This document shows positions 58,843 through 64,000 of a stretch of 64,000 nt of DNA, piece after piece. A program made the position numbers and the translations under genes. A model generated the notes under the pieces. It was given only the letters and a program-made list of their open reading frames with translations. It searched no databases and was not told where the DNA came from. Source of the DNA: Silvibacterium acidisoli (GTDB taxonomy: Bacteria > Acidobacteriota > Terriglobia > Terriglobales > Acidobacteriaceae); NCBI GenBank assembly GCA_022870745.1, contig CP085323.1:682001-746000 (forward strand), read 5' to 3'. The stretch's first letter is position 1. Each line of letters begins with the position of its first letter.

Positions 58843-60789
58843 GTGAGCGAGAAAACGAAACTCGAACAGCTTCCCGTACAGCATCGCGCGGCCAAGGTGG
58901 AGCTTGCAGGGTACGACCCTGAAAAGCGCACTGTTGAGTTTGCGCTTTCTTCGGAGGAGCCGGTCCAGCGCTATTACGGCGCCGAGGTCCTGGATCACTC
59001 GAAGGAGTCGATTGACCCATCCCGGCTGAAGCGCGGAATTCCGCTGCTCTACAATCACGACCCCAACAAGCACATTGGCACCGTTACCGATTACAGGGTC
59101 GAAGACAAGCGGCTCATCGTTACGGCCAGGTTTGGCAATAGCGCACTCGCCAAAGAGAAAGAGCAGGATGTCGCCGACGGCATTCTGAAAGATGCCAGCG
59201 CGGGTTATCGCCCCATGGAATACAAGCGCGACGGCGGCGACAAGAGCGGCGATACCTACCGATGGACCAAGTGGATGCCGATGGAAGCGTCCTTGTGCCC
59301 TATTCCAGCCGATCCGACGGTTGGAACTCGTTCAGAAGATTCTGAGGCTAGCGGCGCCCAGTATGCAGTCCGCTGTCTCGATGAAGTTGATGTACCGGCT
59401 GTTGCCGATCCCAAAACAGAGGTGAGAAGTATGGAACCGAACGCCACTCCGGCAATTGATCCGGTACAGGTGGGCGCGGACGCAGCCAAGGCGGAGCGTA
59501 CTCGCGTCAGTGAAATCCACGCACTGGGCCAGCGCCATGGCCGCGAGCTATCGCGTGAGCAGATCGAGAAGTTTGTGAACGAGGGTAGCTCGGTGGACGC
59601 TGTGCGTAGCCATATCCTCGACAAGCAGATCGAGATGGCGCAGAAGAACGAGGTGCGCAACCTCAACGTGCTGAATCTCTCCGACAAGGAAAAGCAGTCG
59701 TACAGCGTGACTGCCGCCCTGCGCGCCGCTTCCGGCGAGAAGCTCGGCTCGAAGGATGGTGAATTCGAGCGCGAAGTGAGCGATGCCTACATCAAGAAGA
59801 CCGGCTTCTCGGCGCGCGATGGCTCGATCGTTATCCCGATGGATATCTCGATGGCCGCGAACGCCATCGATCGCGCACGCGGTCTCCGTAAGATGGAAAC
59901 CCGCGCCGGCCTGGACACGAACAGCAACGCGAACGGCGAGTACACCATCTTCACTGAGTACGTCAGCCTGATCGAGCTGCTTCGCAACCAGATGAAGGTC
60001 CGCGCTCTCGGTGCGACTTTCCTGTCGGGCCTGTCTGACAACATCGCATTCCCGAAACAGGCGACGGCGGGCTCTACCTCGTGGGTGGCCGACAACCCGG
60101 GTGCCGACGTTGCAGACTCCAACCTGACGTTCTCGCAGATCTCCATGAGTCCGAAGATCCTGCAGAGCACGACCAGCTTCTCCCGCAAGCTGCTCCTGCA
60201 GTCCTCGGTGGACGTGGAAGCGCTGGTGCGCAATGACCTGATGGCCATCATGGCTTTGGCGATCGACCTGGCTGCCCTGACCGGCACTGGTGCGAACAAT
60301 CAGCCGAAGGGCATCCTGAATCAGACCGGTATTGGCTCGGTGGCCACGGGCGGTGCGACGCTGACCTACGATGACTTCCTGGCGCTGGAAGAGCTCATCG
60401 CGGACGCGAACGCAGATCAGCTCGGCCCGATCGCGCAGCTCACCACGCCGAAGGTGCGTCGCAAGCTGAAGAACCTGCCGCAGCTCGCCAATACCATCGC
60501 GCTGCCCATCTGGCAGGACAACGAAGTGAACGGCTATCGTGCCGAGGTGACGAATCAGTTGCCGACGCCGATGAGCACCGGCGGCACGCCCTACGCCCAG
60601 CACACCTTCATTGCCGGCGTCTGGAATCAGCTCTTGATCGGCGAGTGGGGCGCGCTCGAGATCATCACTGACCCGTATCGCCTGAAGAAGCAGGGCATGA
60701 TCGAGGTCACGACCTACGAGACCTGCGATGTCAACGTGCGCAATGCCCCCGCATTCGCCGCGATGACCGACATCAACCCGACGGCCTAA
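58843..60789 (+). CDS. Fused prohead protease and HK97-type major capsid protein
   Basis: The first part (about residues 1-195) is an S78-like prohead protease with VEFALSSEEPVQRYYG and DGILKDASAGYRPMEY; a Ser and a His segment of that family are visible. The second part (about 260-648) is the HK97-fold capsid with FTEYVSLIELLRNQMKVRALG, FPKQATAGSTSWVADNPGADV and the P-domain ending EVTTYETCDV. The two are separate genes in HK97 and lambda. An AGGTGAG site and ATG at 59431 could also start the capsid part separately. Confidence 0.88.
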   Translation: MSEKTKLEQLPVQHRAAKVELAGYDPEKRTVEFALSSEEPVQRYYGAEVLDHSKESIDPSRLKRGIPLLYNHDPNKHIGTVTDYRVEDKRLIVTARFGNSALAKEKEQDVADGILKDASAGYRPMEYKRDGGDKSGDTYRWTKWMPMEASLCPIPADPTVGTRSEDSEASGAQYAVRCLDEVDVPAVADPKTEVRSMEPNATPAIDPVQVGADAAKAERTRVSEIHALGQRHGRELSREQIEKFVNEGSSVDAVRSHILDKQIEMAQKNEVRNLNVLNLSDKEKQSYSVTAALRAASGEKLGSKDGEFEREVSDAYIKKTGFSARDGSIVIPMDISMAANAIDRARGLRKMETRAGLDTNSNANGEYTIFTEYVSLIELLRNQMKVRALGATFLSGLSDNIAFPKQATAGSTSWVADNPGADVADSNLTFSQISMSPKILQSTTSFSRKLLLQSSVDVEALVRNDLMAIMALAIDLAALTGTGANNQPKGILNQTGIGSVATGGATLTYDDFLALEELIADANADQLGPIAQLTTPKVRRKLKNLPQLANTIALPIWQDNEVNGYRAEVTNQLPTPMSTGGTPYAQHTFIAGVWNQLLIGEWGALEIITDPYRLKKQGMIEVTTYETCDVNVRNAPAFAAMTDINPTA

Positions 60790-60805
60790 GAACCGAACAC
60801 GAAGA

Positions 60806-60835
60806 CCCGCCGGTAGCTAACCGGCCGCCGGCGGG
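60806..60835 (+). terminator. GC-rich hairpin after the capsid gene
   Basis: CCCGCCGG (60806-60813) pairs with CCGGCGGG (60828-60835). An alternative inner pairing is CCGGT (60810-60814) with ACCGG (60820-60824). There is no U-tract; it may be an mRNA stability or attenuator structure. Confidence 0.4.
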
Positions 60836-60851
60836 GCAATTCAGGAGGGCC

Positions 60852-61043
60852 ATGATGGCCGGAGTTGAATTTCTGAAGTACACGCCAGGCAGGACGATGA
60901 GAGTGAAGATCACCTCACCGACCCGCGTGAGCGGAAAGCATTTCGATGAGGGAACCCTTGTCGATCTGTCCGAGCAGGATGGCCTCGAGTTGATCATTGC
61001 CGGCAAAGCCGTCAAGGTCGCTGCGCCACCGAAGGACAAATAA
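60852..61043 (+). CDS. Small head protein, 63 residues
   Basis: GGAGG lies 5 bases before ATG 60852. The compact protein has VKITSPTRVSGKHFDEGTLVDL and LELIIAGKAVKVA, an SH3-like beta-barrel pattern. Its position after the capsid suggests a decoration or head-completion protein, but the family is not recognised. The region 61044-61221 after it holds no clear gene. Confidence 0.55.
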   Translation: MMAGVEFLKYTPGRTMRVKITSPTRVSGKHFDEGTLVDLSEQDGLELIIAGKAVKVAAPPKDK

Positions 61044-61221
61044 AGCTTCCCCTGCGCGAATACCCGCCTGTAGGCGTGACGCGCAGGTGAGAGATACAAC
61101 CCAAAACGACGGGGCCCGTGGGCTGAGAGCGATAGGAAGCGTCATCCGTGGATCGCCAACTCACATTCGGACTACAGGCGGGCAGCAGTGGGGCGGTAGA
61201 TGACGACCGCCCCCGTCTCAG

Positions 61222-61602
61222 ATGGACATGGCGAAGAGCGTAAACAAGGCGATTCTGGTGGGTAACGTGGGGCGGGACCCCGATTACAAGATGACACGCG
61301 GCGGCACAGCCGTGGTCGAGTTTGCGATCTGCACGACGGAGCGTGTGAAGGAGGGCTCTGGCTGGAAGGATCGTCCCGAGTGGCACAACGTAGTCGCCCT
61401 CGGGAAGCTGGCCGACCTCATTCGCGAGTACGTGCAGAAGGGCTCAAAGCTTTACGTTGAAGGCAAGCTGCAAACGCGAAGCTGGGAGAAAGACGGCGTG
61501 AAGCGGTACAAGACGGAGATCCTGGTGGCGGAGTTTACTTTGCTCGGATCACGGCCCAACGCTGACGGTGATCCGGACGAAGAATATGCGGGGTCGTTCT
61601 GA
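61222..61602 (+). CDS. ssb: Prophage single-stranded DNA-binding protein
   Basis: The 126-residue protein has the OB-fold blocks NKAILVGNVGRDPDYKMTRGG, CTTERVKEGSGWKDRPEWHNVVALGKLA and the beta-strand end KLQTRSWEKDGVKRYKTEI. It has a short linker and an acidic C-terminus (DPDEEYAGSF), here less canonical than the usual DDDIPF. It is located in the head-tail module. Start may be ATG 61222 or ATG 61228. Confidence 0.9.
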   Translation: MDMAKSVNKAILVGNVGRDPDYKMTRGGTAVVEFAICTTERVKEGSGWKDRPEWHNVVALGKLADLIREYVQKGSKLYVEGKLQTRSWEKDGVKRYKTEILVAEFTLLGSRPNADGDPDEEYAGSF

Positions 61603-61892
61603 TGGCATTCGGCGATCAAGACTTCGCGACTTTCTTCAGCGACTTCACGGAGCCCGCAGTTGTGGGGGGATCGACTGTGCAGGTCTTTGTCGATATGCCG
61701 GCGTCTCCGTTCGAGCATGGCTTTGGCTCCATGGAAGAAGCACTCGTGAAGCTTACCGCGCCGATCACGGCGTTCACTGTTCTCCCGGTGCCAGGCACTG
61801 CTGTCTCTGTTCGTGGCGTGTCGTATTCGATAGCGCGTCGGTGTCAGCCTGGTGATGGTCGCATCGTTGAACTTGAGTTAAAGAGGGCATAG
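61602..61892 (+). CDS. Head-tail joining protein (gpFII-like)
   Basis: The 96-residue protein is at the position of lambda gene FII and has the short beta-barrel pattern of that family (VPGTAVSVRGVSYSIAR near residue 62). Such proteins close the portal neck for tail attachment. The ATG overlaps the ssb stop (TGATG). Confidence 0.7.
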   Translation: MAFGDQDFATFFSDFTEPAVVGGSTVQVFVDMPASPFEHGFGSMEEALVKLTAPITAFTVLPVPGTAVSVRGVSYSIARRCQPGDGRIVELELKRA

Positions 61893-62347
61893 TGAGCATT
61901 CCCACGAGCGTTGGCCAATTGGCTGTCCGAAAAATTGCAGAGGTGATCGAAGCGACCGGCGTCGCCTCGGTCGCTCGTACTGATACAACGGAATACACCC
62001 CAGAGCGCCTGCCGGCCATCAACGTTTTTCGGCAGAAAGATCAATTCACGCGGCGGGGCGTGGCTTTTGACGCCGCTGAAGCTACATTCCATGTGACCGT
62101 GCGTGCGATGGTGAAAGCCACCTCGGAATCGGATGAAGCCGTAGATCCGCTTCTGGTATCCGCGTGGCAAGCAATCATGGCGGATGAATCCCTTGGCAGC
62201 CTTGTGACGGATACCGAGATCACGGGCGTTGAGTACACGTACGTTCCGAAGGGTGAATGGGACATGCTGGCTGCAGATCTAACGGTTGCGGTAACTGTAC
62301 AGGTGGGTCGGACGGATCCCTCGCAAAACAAAATCTATCTGAGCTGA
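61892..62347 (+). CDS. Tail terminator-like protein (gpU/gpZ type)
   Basis: The GTG start overlaps the previous stop (TAGTG). The 151-residue alpha/beta protein has the pattern of tail-terminator proteins (VFRQKDQFTRRGVAFDAAEATFHVTV, VTVQVGRTDPSQN). Position between the FII-like and tail tube genes suits lambda Z/U. The assignment is by position and length. Confidence 0.6.
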   Translation: MSIPTSVGQLAVRKIAEVIEATGVASVARTDTTEYTPERLPAINVFRQKDQFTRRGVAFDAAEATFHVTVRAMVKATSESDEAVDPLLVSAWQAIMADESLGSLVTDTEITGVEYTYVPKGEWDMLAADLTVAVTVQVGRTDPSQNKIYLS

Positions 62348-62397
62348 AAGGAGTAGGCGTAGCGAACAACAAGGACTGGTAAGAGGAGGATTTCACT

Positions 62398-62835
62398 ATG
62401 CCAACGCCCGTAGCCCAGAAGCTCCAGGGGTATAAAGGCCAGCTCCAGTACACGCCATCGGGCGGGGGCGCGGCCGCTCTCATTCTTGGGATCAAAGAGA
62501 TTGAGATCGACATTAAGTCCGACAAGATCGACGATACAGACCACTCCACTCAGGGTTGGAAATCGAGTCTTCCGGGTCTTAAGGAGTGGTCGGGTACAGC
62601 GAAACTCGACTACATCACTGGCGACACGTCCCAGCAAGCTCTCCGCACTGCGATCCTGACGGATGAGTTCATGACGCTTGCCTTCCTGCCTGTAGTGCAG
62701 ACCGGATCCGGCATTGATGAATATACCGGGACATGTATCATCACCGATTTCAAAACGAGCGCGAACAATAACGACCTCCAGCCGATCGACATCAGCTTCT
62801 CTGGCCGCGGCGCCCTGACTCTCGGGGTGCAATAA
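62398..62835 (+). CDS. Tail tube protein (gpV-like)
   Basis: The 145-residue protein has the tube-protein pattern with IEIDIKSDKIDDTDHSTQGWKSSLPGLKEWSG near residues 33-64, which is typical of siphophage tail tubes. It polymerises into the tail shaft. Ends with a strong terminator. Confidence 0.82.
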   Translation: MPTPVAQKLQGYKGQLQYTPSGGGAAALILGIKEIEIDIKSDKIDDTDHSTQGWKSSLPGLKEWSGTAKLDYITGDTSQQALRTAILTDEFMTLAFLPVVQTGSGIDEYTGTCIITDFKTSANNNDLQPIDISFSGRGALTLGVQ

Positions 62836-62857
62836 TCGCACCACGTGATCTTTGCTT

Positions 62858-62887
62858 GGGCCGCCGCGAGCGGCCCCTTTCTTTTTT
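62858..62887 (+). terminator. Terminator after the tail tube gene
   Basis: GGGCCGC (62858-62864) and its exact complement (62870-62876) form a 7-bp stem with loop CGCGA, followed by TTTCTTTTTT. It may be partly leaky, as downstream tail genes follow after 30 bases. Confidence 0.8.
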
Positions 62888-62921
62888 GCCGCAAACTTCC
62901 GGATGGCTGTACAGGTAAGCC

Positions 62922-63305
62922 ATGCCGATCCTGAAGAAGCCCATCTTTCTGAACCTCGACCGTCGCCGCGAGGTGATCTTTGACCTGAACACAGAGAAGC
63001 GTATACAGAGCCAGAGGAAGCTGGGCGTATCGCTGTGGGAAGAGGTTGGCGAATACGTTGACGCAGAGACCGGCGAGATCAAGAAGAAGCTGAATCTCAA
63101 CCTCGAGAACTTCGGCATTTACCTGTGGGCCGCGCTCTACGATGACGCGCACAAGCATGGCGAGTTGCTGACCGTGGCGGAAGTTGGTGCCCTGGTGGAC
63201 AAGAAGAAGAAGTTCGAGGCTGCATACGATGCGCTGAGCAGCGCTCTGCTCGTCTATTACGGGGATGACGAGGATGAACCGGGGGAAGACATCGCCCACG
63301 CGTAA
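62922..63305 (+). CDS. Tail assembly chaperone, G-like (short form)
   Basis: The 127-residue protein has LKKPIFLNLDRRREVIFDLNTEKR and LNLENFGIYLWAALYDDA. It sits between tube and tape-measure genes, the lambda G position. The last codons hold CCG-GGG-GAA-GAC, a G-run that would allow a -1 slip into the next frame, giving a fused G-T protein (see next entry). A binding role on the tape measure is known for G/GT-type proteins. Confidence 0.75.
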   Translation: MPILKKPIFLNLDRRREVIFDLNTEKRIQSQRKLGVSLWEEVGEYVDAETGEIKKKLNLNLENFGIYLWAALYDDAHKHGELLTVAEVGALVDKKKKFEAAYDALSSALLVYYGDDEDEPGEDIAHA

Positions 63306-63337
63306 GGCGCGGCAGCGGGGGGCGGAAGAAGCGCAAG

Positions 63338-63664
63338 GTGATTACCTGGGATGACCTATACCGCATTGCATGCGGTGAAATGGGGTTGTCCCCAGACGTG
63401 TTTGGTCGAATGACCTATGCCGAGCTTCGCGTGTTTCTCGACGGCTGCTACGAGCGCCAGAAGCGCGAGATCAAGGTGCAGCGCGAGCTCGATGCTTGCC
63501 TGGCGGCTACGCTGATCAACCATCTCGGGATGTACAAAGAGCCCATCACGGCTGCTATGCTGCTCGGCCGCAAGTCGCGGCGCAAGGTGAAATCTCGCGA
63601 AGAGCAGATGGACGATGCGCTGAATGTGGCATTCAGCAAGTATGTGAGGACCGATGCCGAATAA
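63338..63664 (+). CDS. Tail assembly chaperone, T-like extension (reached by -1 frameshift)
   Basis: The frame is open without stops from the G-run at 63281 through to this ORF, so a -1 slip in gene G would produce a G-T fusion. The isolated GTG at 63338 has GCGCAAG before it and could be a weak independent start. The 108-residue segment begins ITWDDLYRIACGEMGLSPDVF and is helical, as in lambda T. Confidence 0.65.
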   Translation: MITWDDLYRIACGEMGLSPDVFGRMTYAELRVFLDGCYERQKREIKVQRELDACLAATLINHLGMYKEPITAAMLLGRKSRRKVKSREEQMDDALNVAFSKYVRTDAE

Positions 63665-64000
63665 TTCAGTAACGATCGTTGTCGCCGGCGAGGACCGCAG
63701 CGGCCAGGTACTCGATGTAGTTCAGAAGCACCTCGAGGATGTGCGCAAGAAGGCAGAGGCTACGGATCGGGCGCTATCCGGTATCGGCTCCCACATGGTT
63801 CCGCAGATGGCCGCGGCCAGCGCGTCGGTGCGGCTGCTTGATGGAGACTTCAGCCATCTGATGCGCGCCGAGGAGCGTTTCCTGTCGATGCTCCCTGGCG
63901 CCTCGGCGCTCTTCCAGGCAGCCTTCCCGGTTATCGGCGTTATCGCGGTGGCCACCGGAATCTATAAGGCGGCTGAAGCCACTGAGCAATACATCCAGAA
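63654..64000 (+). CDS. Tape-measure protein, N-terminal part (cut by window end)
   Basis: ATG 63654 overlaps the previous stop by 11 bases. The visible 115 residues have no stop and read (M)PNNSVTIVVAGEDRSG, then VVQKHLEDVRKKAEATDRAL. Near the end comes a hydrophobic stretch (FPVIGVIAVATGIY). These are typical of the start of long tail tape-measure proteins, which set tail length and act in DNA ejection. The rest lies outside the window. Confidence 0.75.
   Translation, partial: MPNNSVTIVVAGEDRSGQVLDVVQKHLEDVRKKAEATDRALSGIGSHMVPQMAAASASVRLLDGDFSHLMRAEERFLSMLPGASALFQAAFPVIGVIAVATGIYKAAEATEQYIQ

Noticed and set aside
61044-61221. Possible 38-residue ORF (GTG near 61087) and structured RNA in the gap before ssb
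   Set aside because: GTG has no convincing ribosome site and the peptide has no features; the hairpins are weak. I see no supported gene here.

Overview
The window is a piece of bacterial chromosome carrying the left part of an integrated lambda-like prophage. The host genes suggest an Acidobacteriota (Terriglobia-like) bacterium. This is an inference from the gene repertoire: a very large LptC/OstA-like protein, a long two-domain HPF, an orphan secretin, a WxxGxW-repeat secreted protein, and a GAGCGAAGCGAGG-type dispersed repeat. It does not rest on a marker gene. An lpt operon and an MsbA-like exporter indicate a Gram-negative envelope.

Host region, about 1-38.5 kb. Left to right: the C-terminal half of smc; purC, a CvpA-family protein, a Fis-type HTH protein, a HAD phosphatase and a secretin-like protein (all +); glgA (-); rsmA (+) meeting an alpha/beta hydrolase (-); a DUF92 membrane protein (-); a secreted beta-propeller lipoprotein (+). 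Two leftward housekeeping blocks follow. The first is coaBC, a family 4 uracil-DNA glycosylase, then priA. The second is a lptC/OstA-like gene, lptB, rpoN, hpf, rapZ, an SDR oxidoreductase, an msbA-like exporter, yicC, gmk, then rpoZ. A rightward phzF-like gene sits between the blocks. The rest holds an S10 serine carboxypeptidase, a lipase-like hydrolase, a DUF4239 membrane protein, trmJ, mscL, two small membrane proteins, mtnA, a zinc-ribbon mini-protein, a WxxGxW protein and a bacilliredoxin.

Prophage, about 38.5 kb to the end (right end not in the window). A tyrosine integrase and an oppositely oriented HTH/excisionase-like gene bracket the left end. A dyad operator candidate lies before a rightward early operon. 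That operon is tightly overlapped (many ATGA/GTGA junctions). It holds a protein with 13 perfect octapeptide repeats resembling ice-nucleation protein repeats, an A1S_2505-type protein, an HNH protein, a frameshifted C5-cytosine methyltransferase with a G9 tract, a RusA-type resolvase, a phage-borne DnaN clamp, a receiver-like protein, a sigma factor and putative replication proteins. A leftward cargo block includes an SRAP/HMCES-type protein. The late module follows lambda order: Nu1-like small terminase, GpA-like large terminase, a gpW-position protein, portal, a fused protease-capsid, head-tail connectors with an ssb gene among them, tail terminator, tail tube, tail assembly chaperone with a probable -1 frameshift extension, and the start of a tape-measure gene cut by the window edge.

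The points most worth a second look are the octapeptide-repeat protein, the poly-G methyltransferase, the phage DnaN/sigma-factor pair, the protease-capsid fusion with a possible internal start, the tail frameshift, and two host genes that seem to start with CTG.
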